Shown: positions 9,739-19,345 of the stretch, piece by piece
Numbering within the stretch: the first letter of the stretch is position 1
Layout: each line of letters starts with the position of its first letter
Assembly (NCBI RefSeq): GCF_019237615.1
Contig: NZ_JAFAGT010000012.1
Location: forward strand, 55,899 to 119,898
DNA: 64,000 bases
Reading direction: 5' to 3'
From: Roseateles sp.
GTDB taxonomy: Bacteria > Pseudomonadota > Gammaproteobacteria > Burkholderiales > Burkholderiaceae_C
The notes under the pieces: generated by a model
Seen by the model: only the letters and a program-made list of their open reading frames with translations
The model's database searches: none
What the model was told of the DNA's origin: nothing
Made by a program: the position numbers and the translations under genes

Positions 9739-9763
9739 TGTCGAGTCTCGAAAGCAGCCCGTC

Positions 9764-11041
9764 ATGTTCTCCCGCCTGATCCAGTTCTTCACCCTCGCGC
9801 CCGGCGACCTGCTGCGCGACGCGGTCTACCGCCGCCTGTGGTCGTCCATCCTGACGTCCTCGCTCGGTGGCCAGATCACCATGCTGGCCCTGCCGCTGAC
9901 GGCGGCCGTGCTGCTGCAAGCCAGCCCCACGCAGATGGGCCTGCTGCAGGCGATGGAGATCCTTCCCTTCGTGTTGTTCTCGCTGCCGGCCGGCGTGCTG
10001 CTGGACCGCGTCCGCAAGCTGCCCGTCTACATCTGGGGCGAGAGCCTGCTGGCGGTGGCCGTGGCCACCGTGCCGCTGGCTGCCTGGCTGGGTTGGCTGG
10101 GCATGGGCTGGCTGTACGTCGTCGGCTTCGTGCTGGGCTGCGTCTACACGGTGGCCGGAAGCGCGGCGCAGATCGTGCTGACCCAGGTGGTGCCGCGCGA
10201 GCGCCTGGTGGAGGCCCATGCGAAGAACGCGCTGGCTTCTTCGGGCGCCGAAGTGGCCGGGCCGGGGCTGGCGGGCGCGCTGATCAAGCTGCTGGGCGCG
10301 CCGCTGGCACTGGCCGTGAACGCGGGGCTGCTGCTGGTGTCGGCCGGCATCCTGCGCGGCATCCGCGTGCAGGAGACGCTGGCGGCGCGGCGCGACCAGC
10401 ATTTCTGGACCGAGCTCAAGGCCGGCCTTCGCTTCGTGCGCGAACGCCGGCTGCTCGTGAGCCTGGCCACGGCGGTGGGCTGCTGGCAGCTCTTTCACAA
10501 CGCGGCGCTGGTGGTGCAGATCCTGTACGCCACGCGCGAGCTGCAGCTGAGCCCGCAGACGGTGGGCCTGTCCTATGTCGCGCTGGGGGCCGGCACCGTG
10601 CTGGCCAGCGTGTTCGGCCACCGCATCAGCCGCCGTGTCGGCCCGGGGCCCTGCCTGGTGCTGGGCTTCGCGGCCTGCGGGGCCGGCTGGGCGCAACTGG
10701 CGGCGATGCCGGCGCGCTGGGGTGTGCCCAGCTTCGCGCTGATGCTGTTCGCCTTCGGCGTCGGCGCCGTGCTGATCTTCATCAACTTCCTGTCGCTGCG
10801 CCAGGCCGTCACGCCGGCGCCCATGCTGGGCCGCATGACGAGCACCATGCGCTGGCTCATCCTGCTGCCGGCCGGCCCTGGCGCGCTGATCGGCGGCTGG
10901 CTGGGCGAGCATATGGGGCTGCGCTCGGCGCTGGCCTTCTCGGGCGCGGGTGCCTGCCTGCTGGCGACGCTGGCCTGGCGGCATCCGGTGATACGCGGCG
11001 TGCGCGAGCTGCCCAAGCCGGTGGAGGTTGTGACGGCATGA
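9764..11041 (+). CDS. MFS transporter (enterobactin/multidrug exporter-like)
   Basis: ~12 hydrophobic segments; LPAGVLLDRVRKLPVYIWGE loop; whole-protein pattern of MFS_3. Confidence 0.88.
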   Translation: MFSRLIQFFTLAPGDLLRDAVYRRLWSSILTSSLGGQITMLALPLTAAVLLQASPTQMGLLQAMEILPFVLFSLPAGVLLDRVRKLPVYIWGESLLAVAVATVPLAAWLGWLGMGWLYVVGFVLGCVYTVAGSAAQIVLTQVVPRERLVEAHAKNALASSGAEVAGPGLAGALIKLLGAPLALAVNAGLLLVSAGILRGIRVQETLAARRDQHFWTELKAGLRFVRERRLLVSLATAVGCWQLFHNAALVVQILYATRELQLSPQTVGLSYVALGAGTVLASVFGHRISRRVGPGPCLVLGFAACGAGWAQLAAMPARWGVPSFALMLFAFGVGAVLIFINFLSLRQAVTPAPMLGRMTSTMRWLILLPAGPGALIGGWLGEHMGLRSALAFSGAGACLLATLAWRHPVIRGVRELPKPVEVVTA

Positions 11042-11616
11042 GCATCGAAGCCCCGCTGATCGACGTTCCCGAGCGCCTGACCGGCGAGCGCACCGTGCTG
11101 CTGGTGCCGCGCGCCGGCACGGGGGCGGAGATGGCTGTGGTCATCGCGCAGTCCCTCTCGCACCTGCGGCCCTGGATGCCGTGGGCGCAGGAGGCGCCCA
11201 CGGCCGAGAGTTCGGAGCTCGTCGTGCGCCGCATGCAGGCCGACTTCATCGCCCGTCGCGACCTGTGTTTCCACATGCATGCCCGCCGCGCCGACGGCAG
11301 CGCCGGCCGCCTGCTGGGCGGCACGGGGCTGCACCGCATCGACTGGGCCGTGCGCCGCTTCGAGATCGGCTATTGGGTACGTCCCGAGGCGCAGGGCCAG
11401 GGGCATGCCAGCGAGACCGTGCAGCTGCTGGCTGCGCTGGCGTTCGGCCAGCTGGGTGCCAGGCGCGTCGAGATCCGGATGGACTCGCACAACGCGAAAA
11501 GCCGTGCCGTCGCGCAGCGCTGCGGCTTCGAGCTGGAGGGCATTCTGCGCTGCGACAGCCTGGGCGTGGACGGTGCGCCGCGGGACACCTGCGTCTACGC
11601 GCGCATCGCGGGTTGA
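11038..11616 (+). CDS. GNAT family N-acetyltransferase (RimJ/RimL-like)
   Basis: IGYWVRPEAQGQGHASETVQLLAALAFGQLGARRVEIRMDSHNAKSRAVAQRCGFELEGILR. Confidence 0.9.
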   Translation: MSIEAPLIDVPERLTGERTVLLVPRAGTGAEMAVVIAQSLSHLRPWMPWAQEAPTAESSELVVRRMQADFIARRDLCFHMHARRADGSAGRLLGGTGLHRIDWAVRRFEIGYWVRPEAQGQGHASETVQLLAALAFGQLGARRVEIRMDSHNAKSRAVAQRCGFELEGILRCDSLGVDGAPRDTCVYARIAG

Positions 11617-11622
11617 GCGGCG

Positions 11623-12471
11623 TCAGCGCGCGGCGCTGGCCGGCGGCGAGGCAGTGATCTGGCCGAGGTCGACCTCGGTGTCGATGCGGGTGCCGGCGAT
11701 GAACATCGGCCCCGCGGTCAACGGGCCCGGGCCGCTCTTGCCGTTTGGCCGTTGCTGCCAACGGGTGCCGCCTGCGCTGGTGTTGAGCCCGATGACATGG
11801 ATCGACGTGTAGCTTGCGAGCATCTCGGCGAACGATGGGCCGTTCGCGCGGACCCTTGCCTTGAAGTCAAGCGTCGTCAGCACGTTGCCGGCCAACGCAA
11901 CGATGGTGTAGCCCTGGTGCGTGATCTGCGTGACCCAGACCTTGTCTGCCATCGTGCGTTCGAGGATGGCCTCGTAGCGTGCGATATCAGCATCGGAGAA
12001 CGTGCTCCGGTCGGTGGCAGGCGGGGCGATAGGGTGGCGATCGAACCGCATGGCCAGCACGCCCACGCGCTGGCCCGCCTGCCGCCATAGGCGCACCTGT
12101 TCGATCAGCGCCAGCATGGCCTCGCTGCTGCCGCCGTCCTGGAAGGGGCCCGCCCAGGCGCCGGTGCCGACGAGTGCCCGTACATCCGAGGGCCGGCCGG
12201 CAGAAGCCAGGTAGCTGTTCAACGCCACCTGCTCCTGGCCCTCGCGTTCCAACGCCAGAATCACCGGCCGGCCGCTTTTCAGCAGGCCGCAGACCAGTTG
12301 ACCCACGAAGGCTGGCGCCTGCTCGGTGCCACGCAACTCTCCGACGACGATGACGCGAGCCTGGATCTTGGCGAGATCGACCTGAGGCGGGGCGTCGCAT
12401 TCTGGCGCGGCCAGCACCGTGCCAAGGGCGAGCCAGCCGGCCAGCAGCGCGGTGGCGGACTTGAGCTTCAT
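11623..12471 (-). CDS. Secreted hypothetical protein, possibly ChaN/Tiki-like
   Basis: Signal peptide [59 protein letters not shown] resembles ChaN/EreA-type cores; weak family assignment. Confidence 0.5.
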   Translation of the reverse strand: MKLKSATALLAGWLALGTVLAAPECDAPPQVDLAKIQARVIVVGELRGTEQAPAFVGQLVCGLLKSGRPVILALEREGQEQVALNSYLASAGRPSDVRALVGTGAWAGPFQDGGSSEAMLALIEQVRLWRQAGQRVGVLAMRFDRHPIAPPATDRSTFSDADIARYEAILERTMADKVWVTQITHQGYTIVALAGNVLTTLDFKARVRANGPSFAEMLASYTSIHVIGLNTSAGGTRWQQRPNGKSGPGPLTAGPMFIAGTRIDTEVDLGQITASPPASAAR

Positions 12472-12487
12472 CGTTCTCTCCCTGGGG

Positions 12488-13234
12488 TCATGGTTCGCCG
12501 GGGCCGAGCCGGTCCACCTCGTCCGTGATGAGACCGTCTATGCCGTCGGCGATCAGCCGCTGGGCCACCGCGGCGTCATTCACCGTGTAGACCAGCGCCC
12601 GCCAGCCGTTGGCGTGCAGGCGCTCGATGAGGCTGCGCTCCATCAGCTGCCAGTTCGTGATGACGGCGACGACGCCCAACGCCTCGGCGACCTCGGGCCA
12701 GCCGGGCCAGAGTTCGTCCAGCAGGAGTGCGCGGGGCAGGGCGGGCTCCGCGTCGCGAGCGGCGGCCAGGGCCTCGGGCTTGAAGCTGCTCAGCAGCGGC
12801 GGCAGCGCGCCGGCCCACAGCCGCGCGGCTTCGCGCGCGACGGCCGCGCCCGTGCGCGCCTCGTCGCCGGGGCAGGGCTTGATCTCGACGTTGAGCATGC
12901 AGGCATTGGCCTGGCAGAAGGCGGCAATCTGCGCGAAGCGCGGCAGCGGCTCGGCGGCATAGGGCGGGCTGTGCCAGCTGCCGGCGTCCAGCCGGGCCAG
13001 CGTCGCCCAGTCCATGCCGGCGGGCGAGCCCCGGCCGTTGCTGGTGCGCTCGAGCGTGTCGTCATGCAGCAGGAAGGCTTCGCCGTCCCGGCTGAGCTTG
13101 ACGTCACATTCGAAGGCTCGGAAGCCGAAGCCATGGCCCCGCCTGAACGCGGCCAGCGTGTTCTCCGGGGCGAGCGGGCCGGCGCCGCGGTGGGCCAGCC
13201 AAAGGGGATAGGGCCAGGGCTTCATCCCGCGCAT
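12488..13234 (-). CDS. ugpQ: Glycerophosphodiester phosphodiesterase
   Basis: [57 protein letters not shown]. Confidence 0.92.
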   Translation of the reverse strand: MRGMKPWPYPLWLAHRGAGPLAPENTLAAFRRGHGFGFRAFECDVKLSRDGEAFLLHDDTLERTSNGRGSPAGMDWATLARLDAGSWHSPPYAAEPLPRFAQIAAFCQANACMLNVEIKPCPGDEARTGAAVAREAARLWAGALPPLLSSFKPEALAAARDAEPALPRALLLDELWPGWPEVAEALGVVAVITNWQLMERSLIERLHANGWRALVYTVNDAAVAQRLIADGIDGLITDEVDRLGPGEP

Positions 13235-13273
13235 TCTGGGGTGAAACCCCCTGCGCTACGATCCTTTCCCTCT

Positions 13274-16200
13274 ATGAACGCCCCGCATCCCCTGCTGCCG
13301 GAGGCCGCTGCAGCCGCCGACACCGACGCGCCGCGCCTGCGCGAAATTCCGTACAACTACACGTCGTTCTCCGACCGCGAGATCGTCATCCGCTTGCTGG
13401 GCCCCCGGGCCTGGGAGCTGCTGGACAAGCTGCGGCTGGAGCGGCGCACGGGTCGATCCGCGCGCATGCTGTACGAGGTGCTGGGCGACATCTGGGTGGT
13501 GCAGCGCAACCCCTACCTGCAGGACGACCTGCTGGACAACCCCAAGCGCCGTGCCCTGCTGATCGAGGCCTTGCACCACCGCCTGGCCGAGGTGCAGAAG
13601 CGCCGCGACCCGGCGAGCGACCCGCAGCGCGACGCGGCCGTGGGCGAGTTGCTGAATGCCGCGCGCGGCGCGGTGGCCGAGTTCGCCCAGTTCTTCGACA
13701 GCGTCACCACGCTGCGCAAGCGCGCTGCCAGGACGCTGGCCCGCCACACGGCCAGGGACAACATCAAGTTCGACGGCCTGTCGCGCGTGTCGCATGTGAC
13801 GGACGCGACCGACTGGCGCGTGGAATACCCCTTCGTCGTGCTGACGCCCGACACCGAGGCCGAGATGGCCGGGCTGGTGGGGGCCTGCTTCGAGCTCGGG
13901 CTGACTGTCATCCCGCGCGGCGGCGGCACGGGCTACACGGGCGGCGCGGTGCCGCTGGTGTGGAACAGCGCCGTCATCAACACCGAGAAGCTGGAGGCGC
14001 TGCGCGGTGTCGAGATGCTGCGCCTGCCGGGCCTCGCCGCCGAGGTGCCCACCATCTTCAGCGAGGCAGGCGTCGTCACGCAGCGCGTGGCGGACCTGGC
14101 CGAGGCGAATGGCTTCGTGTTCGCGGTCGACCCGACCTCGGCCGAGGCCAGCTGCATAGGCGGCAACGTGGCCATGAATGCGGGCGGCAAGAAGGCGGTG
14201 CTGTGGGGCACGGCGCTGGACAACCTGGCGAGCTGGAAGATGGTGACGCCGGAGGCCAAGTGGCTGGAGGTCGAGCGCCTCAACCACAACCTCGGCAAGA
14301 TCCACGACGTGGAGGTCGCGAGCTTCGAGTTGCGCTACTTCGACGCCACCGGCAAGGTGCTGGAGCGCACCGAGCGGCTGGACATCCCCGGCCGGGTGTT
14401 CCGCAAGGAGGGCCTGGGCAAGGACGTGACGGACAAGTTCCTCGCCGGCCTGCCGGGCATACAGAAGGAAGGCTGCGACGGCCTCATCACCAGCGCGCGC
14501 TGGATCGTGCACCGCATGCCCGCGCACACGCGCACGGTGTGCCTGGAGTTCTTCGGCAATCCCAAGGACTGCGTGCCCAGCATCGTCGACATCAAGGACT
14601 ACATGTTCTCGATCGCGGACACGGGCGTGCTGCTGGCGGGCCTGGAGCATCTGGACGACCGCTACCTGAAGGCGGTGGGCTATGCGACCAAGAGCAAGCG
14701 CGCCGTCCTGCCCAAGATGGTGCTGGTGGGCGACATCGTCGGCGACGACGCCGACGCGGTGGCGCGTGCCACCAGCGAGGTCGTGCGCCTGGCCAACGGC
14801 CGCTCGGGCGAGGGCTTCGTCGCCGTCAGCGCCGACGCGCGCAAGAAGTTCTGGCTGGACCGCAAGCGCACCGCGGCCATCAGCAAGCACACGAACGCGT
14901 TCAAGGTGAACGAGGACGTGGTGATCCCGCTGCACCGCATGGGCGAGTACACGCTGGGCATCGAGCGCATCAACATCGAGCTCTCGTTGCGCAACAAGCT
15001 GGAGCTGGTGACGGCGCTCCAGACGCTGTTTGCGGCCGGCCGACTGCCGCTGGGCAAGAGCGACGACGCGGGCGAGATCCCCAGCGCCGAGCTGCTGGAG
15101 GACCGTGTGCAGCAGGCGCTGGCGCTGCTGCGCGAGGTGGGCGAGCAGTGGCGCCAATGGCTGGACGGCCTGGACAGCGCCGGTTTCTTCGAGCGGTTGC
15201 AGACGCATGAGCTGCGCGCCTCGTGGCGGGCGCAGATCCTCAAGCCGCTGCAGGCCCTGTTCAGCGGCGCGGCCTTCGAGCCGCTGCTGGCCGAGTGCAA
15301 GCGCATCCACAAGGAGGTGCTGCGCGGCCGCGTCTGGGTGGCCCTGCACATGCACGCGGGCGACGGCAACGTCCACACCAACATCCCCGTCAACAGCGAC
15401 AACTACCAGATGCTGCAGACGGCCCACGAGGCCGTGGCGCGCATCATGACGCTGGCGCGCTCGCTGGACGGCGTCATCTCGGGCGAGCACGGCATAGGCA
15501 TCACCAAGGTCGAGTTCCTGAGCGACGCCGAGCTGGCCGCGTTCACCGAGTACAAGCAGCGCATCGACCCCGAAGGCCGCTTCAACAAGGGCAAGCTGCT
15601 GAAGGATGCGGACCTGCGCAATGCCTACACGCCGTCCTTCGGCCTGATGGGGCATGAGTCGCTGATCATGCAGCAGAGCGACATCGGCGAGATCGCCAAC
15701 TCGGTCAAGGACTGCCTGCGCTGCGGCAAGTGCAAGCCGGTCTGCGCGACGCATGTGCCGCGTGCCAACCTGCTCTACAGCCCGCGCAACAAGATCCTCG
15801 CCACCTCGCTGCTGGTGGAGGCCTTCCTGTACGAGGAGCAGACGCGCCGCGGCGTGTCCATCAAGCATTGGCAGGAGTTCGAGGACGTGGCCGACCACTG
15901 CACGGTCTGCCACAAATGCCTGACGCCCTGCCCGGTCAAGATCGACTTCGGCGACGTGACGATGAACATGCGCAACCTGTTGCGCAAGATGGGCCAGAAG
16001 ACCTGGCGTCCCGGCAACGCGGCGGCGATGTTCATGCTGAACGCGACCAACCCGGAAACCATCAAGCTCGCGCGCACGGCCATGGTGGGCCTGGGCTTCA
16101 AGGCGCAGCGCCTGGCCGTGGACCTGTTCAAGCCCGCAGGCCGCAAGCAGACCAGCGCGCCGCCGGCCACCGTCGGCGCAGCGCCGGTCAAGGAACAGGT

Positions 16201-17122
16201 CATCCACTTCATCAACAAGAAGCTGCCCGGCGGCCTGCCCAAGAAGACGGCGCGGGCGCTCCTGGACATCGAGGACAAGAACTACGTGCCCATCATTCGC
16301 CCGCCGGCCACGGCGAGCGAGACGGAGGCGGTGTTCTATTTCCCCGGCTGCGGCTCGGAGCGCCTGTTCAGCCAGGTGGGCCTGGCCACGCAGGCCATGC
16401 TGTGGCATGCCGGTGTGCAGACCGTGCTGCCGCCTGGCTACCTGTGCTGTGGTTACCCGCAGCGCGGCTCGGGCCAGTTCGACAAGGCCGAGAAGATGAT
16501 CACCGACAACCGGGTGCTCTTCCACCGCGTCGCCAACACGTTGAACTACCTGGACATCAAGACCGTGGTGGTCAGCTGCGGCACCTGCTTCGACCAGCTG
16601 CAGGGCTACAAGTTCGAGGACATCTTCCCTGGTTGCCGCATCATCGACATCCACGAGTACCTGCTGGAGAAGGGCATCACGCTGGGCTCCAAGAGCAGCT
16701 ACCTGTACCACGACCCCTGCCATTCGCCGATGAAGCAGCAGGAGCCGATGAAGACGGTGAGGGCGCTGGTGGGCGAGGGTGTCGTCAAGAGCGAGCGCTG
16801 CTGCGGCGAGAGCGGCACGCTGGGCGTCACGCGGCCTGACATCTCCACGCAGGTGCGCTTCCGCAAGGAAGAGGAACTGCGCAAGACCGAAGCCCAGTTG
16901 CGCGCGAGCGGCAAGGTGGGGGCGGACGACAATCTGAAGATCCTCACCTCCTGCCCCAGCTGTCTGCAAGGTCTGAGCCGCTACGGCAACGACCTGCAGA
17001 ACGGCCTGCTGGAAGCCGACTACATCGTCGTCGAGATGGCGCGCCAGATCCTGGGCGACAACTGGATGCCCGACTACGTGGCCAGGGCCAACAACGGCGG
17101 CATCGAGCGGGTGCTGGTGTGA
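13274..17122 (+). CDS. Large FAD-linked oxidase / 4Fe-4S / CCG-domain oxidoreductase with N-terminal DUF3683
   Basis: [22 protein letters not shown] (DUF3683); [18 protein letters not shown]-binding; [11 protein letters not shown] and [12 protein letters not shown] Fe-S motifs; [10 protein letters not shown]...[12 protein letters not shown] and [11 protein letters not shown] motifs. Confidence 0.88.
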   Translation: MNAPHPLLPEAAAAADTDAPRLREIPYNYTSFSDREIVIRLLGPRAWELLDKLRLERRTGRSARMLYEVLGDIWVVQRNPYLQDDLLDNPKRRALLIEALHHRLAEVQKRRDPASDPQRDAAVGELLNAARGAVAEFAQFFDSVTTLRKRAARTLARHTARDNIKFDGLSRVSHVTDATDWRVEYPFVVLTPDTEAEMAGLVGACFELGLTVIPRGGGTGYTGGAVPLVWNSAVINTEKLEALRGVEMLRLPGLAAEVPTIFSEAGVVTQRVADLAEANGFVFAVDPTSAEASCIGGNVAMNAGGKKAVLWGTALDNLASWKMVTPEAKWLEVERLNHNLGKIHDVEVASFELRYFDATGKVLERTERLDIPGRVFRKEGLGKDVTDKFLAGLPGIQKEGCDGLITSARWIVHRMPAHTRTVCLEFFGNPKDCVPSIVDIKDYMFSIADTGVLLAGLEHLDDRYLKAVGYATKSKRAVLPKMVLVGDIVGDDADAVARATSEVVRLANGRSGEGFVAVSADARKKFWLDRKRTAAISKHTNAFKVNEDVVIPLHRMGEYTLGIERINIELSLRNKLELVTALQTLFAAGRLPLGKSDDAGEIPSAELLEDRVQQALALLREVGEQWRQWLDGLDSAGFFERLQTHELRASWRAQILKPLQALFSGAAFEPLLAECKRIHKEVLRGRVWVALHMHAGDGNVHTNIPVNSDNYQMLQTAHEAVARIMTLARSLDGVISGEHGIGITKVEFLSDAELAAFTEYKQRIDPEGRFNKGKLLKDADLRNAYTPSFGLMGHESLIMQQSDIGEIANSVKDCLRCGKCKPVCATHVPRANLLYSPRNKILATSLLVEAFLYEEQTRRGVSIKHWQEFEDVADHCTVCHKCLTPCPVKIDFGDVTMNMRNLLRKMGQKTWRPGNAAAMFMLNATNPETIKLARTAMVGLGFKAQRLAVDLFKPAGRKQTSAPPATVGAAPVKEQVIHFINKKLPGGLPKKTARALLDIEDKNYVPIIRPPATASETEAVFYFPGCGSERLFSQVGLATQAMLWHAGVQTVLPPGYLCCGYPQRGSGQFDKAEKMITDNRVLFHRVANTLNYLDIKTVVVSCGTCFDQLQGYKFEDIFPGCRIIDIHEYLLEKGITLGSKSSYLYHDPCHSPMKQQEPMKTVRALVGEGVVKSERCCGESGTLGVTRPDISTQVRFRKEEELRKTEAQLRASGKVGADDNLKILTSCPSCLQGLSRYGNDLQNGLLEADYIVVEMARQILGDNWMPDYVARANNGGIERVLV

Positions 17123-17484
17123 TGTTGGCGGGCTACCTGCGCACCGCCTTCAGGTGGCAGCGCGGGCGCCAGGGCAGCGGCTACGACAAGATGCTGCTGC
17201 TCACGGCGCGCTGGCCGCTGCCCTTCGACAGCTACCTGATCCGCTACCCCGAGGGCAGCGCCATCCCACCGCATACGGACCCGGTGCGGGCCGGGCGCCA
17301 TTACCGGCTCAACATCGTCCTGAAGGCCTCGCCGCGTGGCGGCGAGTTCGTCTGCGCGACGCCGATCTGGCAGAGCCGGCGCATCAAGTTCTTCCGGCCC
17401 GACGCCTGCGAGCACAGCGTGACGCGCGTCGAGGGTGGCAGCCGCTACGTGCTGTCGCTGGGCTGGGTACTCGGAGATCGATGA
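17122..17484 (+). CDS. 2OG-Fe(II) oxygenase-like protein
   Basis: YPEGSAIPPHTDPVRAGRHYRLNIVLKASPRGGEFVC...FFRPDACEHSVTRVEGGSRYVLSLGW (HxD...H...R pattern). Confidence 0.7.
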   Translation: MLAGYLRTAFRWQRGRQGSGYDKMLLLTARWPLPFDSYLIRYPEGSAIPPHTDPVRAGRHYRLNIVLKASPRGGEFVCATPIWQSRRIKFFRPDACEHSVTRVEGGSRYVLSLGWVLGDR

Positions 17485-17485
17485 C

Positions 17486-17926
17486 ATGAATTGCCCGCTA
17501 TGCACGACCGATGGTGGCCTCGTCGTCGCGCGCACGCCCCGGTTCCGTGTCGTGCGCGCCGTCGAGGGCGACGAGGCGCTGCGCTTCCCGGCCTTCTACC
17601 GTCTCATCTGGTCCGACCATGTCGCCGAGTTCAGCGACCTCGCGGCCGCGGACAGGCATGCCTGCATGGATGCCGTCACCGAGATCGAGCGCCAGCTGAG
17701 AGCCCTGCTCACGCCGACCAAGGTCAACATTGCCAGCCTCGGCAATGTCGTGCCGCATCTGCACTGGCATGTCATCGCGCGCTTCGACTGGGACAGCCAT
17801 TTCCCGGCGCCCGTCTGGGCCGGCGCGCAGCGTGACTTCCCCGGCGGCGCAGCGGCCCGTTTGCGGCTGCCGCTGCAGCGTGTCGACGCGGCGATTGCTC
17901 AGTCGTTGAGCAGTGCGATCCGGTAG
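17486..17926 (+). CDS. HIT family protein
   Basis: NIASLGNVVPHLHWHVIARFDWD; HxHxH HIT triad variant. Confidence 0.88.
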   Translation: MNCPLCTTDGGLVVARTPRFRVVRAVEGDEALRFPAFYRLIWSDHVAEFSDLAAADRHACMDAVTEIERQLRALLTPTKVNIASLGNVVPHLHWHVIARFDWDSHFPAPVWAGAQRDFPGGAAARLRLPLQRVDAAIAQSLSSAIR

Positions 17927-18396
17927 CCCGCGCGTGTGAGGCCAGCCGTGCGCTGGCTGCGGTCGTCGGGGTCGAGGAAATCGATGCGGAAGCGGTAGAT
18001 CTGCGGGCCGGCCGAGGCCTGCTGGCCGCAGTCAAGGTCGTTGATGGCGTGGCGCACGGAGCGCTCGATGCTGCTGGACATGCCTTCGGCCTGGACCGCG
18101 GTGATGTTGCCGCCGTCCATGACGAGCTGGACCTTGACCTGGCCGGTGCGGCGCTCGCGGTCCCAGGTGGTCTGCAGCGAATCCTGCAATTGCCGGTCAA
18201 TGGCGTTGCAGCTGGCGCGCACGTCGTAGCGCGCGGGTGCTTCGATGACGTGGCCGCTGATTTCTACGCGGTCCAGGCCGGCGGTCTGGGCCAGCGCAGG
18301 GCCCGCCGTCAGCGCCAGCGTGAGGGCGCAGGCAAGGCCGGCAAACAGGCCGTTGAGCAGCGGTGTGCGCTGGGCGATGGAATAACGGATGGGCAT
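17899..18396 (-). CDS. Secreted protein of unknown function, tandem paralogue 1
   Basis: 165 aa with signal peptide; LDRVEISGHVIEAPARYDVRASCNAIDRQLQDSLQTTW aligns with the protein at 18638-19135. Confidence 0.75.
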   Translation of the reverse strand: MPIRYSIAQRTPLLNGLFAGLACALTLALTAGPALAQTAGLDRVEISGHVIEAPARYDVRASCNAIDRQLQDSLQTTWDRERRTGQVKVQLVMDGGNITAVQAEGMSSSIERSVRHAINDLDCGQQASAGPQIYRFRIDFLDPDDRSQRTAGLTRAGYRIALLND

Positions 18397-18637
18397 GATG
18401 GGCTCCTGTTGGGGCTGAGCGGGCGGGCAATGCAAAACGCGTCGACCCGTTTTCAGACTAGGCGCCGGAATGCACGCCCCCAAGCCGCAAGCGATGAGTT
18501 GCTTGGGGCATGCGACGACGCGCCGAAAACCGTGACCGAACTGCGGGGCGCCGCGAGTGCGCGTTCGGCGGCTTGGATGCCGGTCGTCATGGGGCTCGCC
18601 ATGCCGGGATGCCCACCGGGGTGACTTCCGTCATCGC

Positions 18638-19135
18638 TCAGCGAATCTCGACGAGCGCGATGCGGCTGGGTTGGTCGGCACCGGCCACGGTGTCCGGCAT
18701 GCGGTCCGGGTCGGCGAAGACGACGTGCATCCTGTAGAGGCTGGTGCCGGCCTGTGCGCCAGGGCACTCCAGATGGCCGACGGCGTTGCGCACGTCGCGC
18801 ATTGCCCGGAACGACAGGCCGCTGCGCGTGTTGACGGCAGTGACCTTGCCGTCCGTGACGACGAAGCGGACGTCGACGACGCCGTAGTCGCGCTCGCGCC
18901 ACCAGGTGCGCAGCAGCTCCTCCTGCAGCTTGGGCTCGATTTGCGTGCAGCTGGCATGCACATCGTAGCGCGGCGGTGCTTCGACGACATGGCCGCTGAT
19001 CTCGACGCGGTCGACGCCGGCGGACTGGGCCAGCGCGGGGCCGGCGCCCAGTGCCAGCGCGGCGGCGCAGGCCAGGCCGGCGAACGGACGGTGCAGCGCC
19101 GGCGTGCGCCGGGCGCGGTGGAAGGGAGTGTGCAT
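18638..19135 (-). CDS. Secreted protein of unknown function, tandem paralogue 2
   Basis: 165 aa with signal peptide; VDRVEISGHVVEAPPRYDVHASCTQIEPKLQEELLRTWW; identical length to paralogue 1. Confidence 0.75.
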   Translation of the reverse strand: MHTPFHRARRTPALHRPFAGLACAAALALGAGPALAQSAGVDRVEISGHVVEAPPRYDVHASCTQIEPKLQEELLRTWWRERDYGVVDVRFVVTDGKVTAVNTRSGLSFRAMRDVRNAVGHLECPGAQAGTSLYRMHVVFADPDRMPDTVAGADQPSRIALVEIR

Positions 19136-19162
19136 GACAAGCTCCTGGTGGGTCTGAAGGGA

Positions 19163-19185
19163 GGTCGACGCGATTCGCGTCGACC
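19163..19185. promoter_or_regulatory. Perfect 23-bp palindrome in the 5' region of paralogue 2
   Basis: GGTCGACGCGA-T-TCGCGTCGACC, 11-bp perfect arms, 1-nt centre. Confidence 0.6.
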
Positions 19186-19345
19186 CGTCTTCAGGCTAGG
19201 CGCCCGCGGGGGCGCTCCCAAACCGGAAGCGATGAAGTGCAGCCTGCATGCGATGGTCCGCAGAAAACCGCGATTGAACGGCCTGTCGTCGCATGCGTGC
19301 CGACGACCCGTGGCCGACTTCCGTCAGCCGCGGGCCGTGGCGGGG

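Noticed and set aside
12419-13273. N-terminal extension of the 1567-aa plus-strand ORF
   Set aside because: Overlaps the GDPD gene on the opposite strand; the real start is ATG 13274 where DUF3683 similarity begins.
13256-16969. 1237-aa minus-strand ORF
   Set aside because: High-GC antisense ORF opposite the DUF3683 oxidoreductase; His/Gln/Ala/Arg-rich composition and no recognisable motifs.
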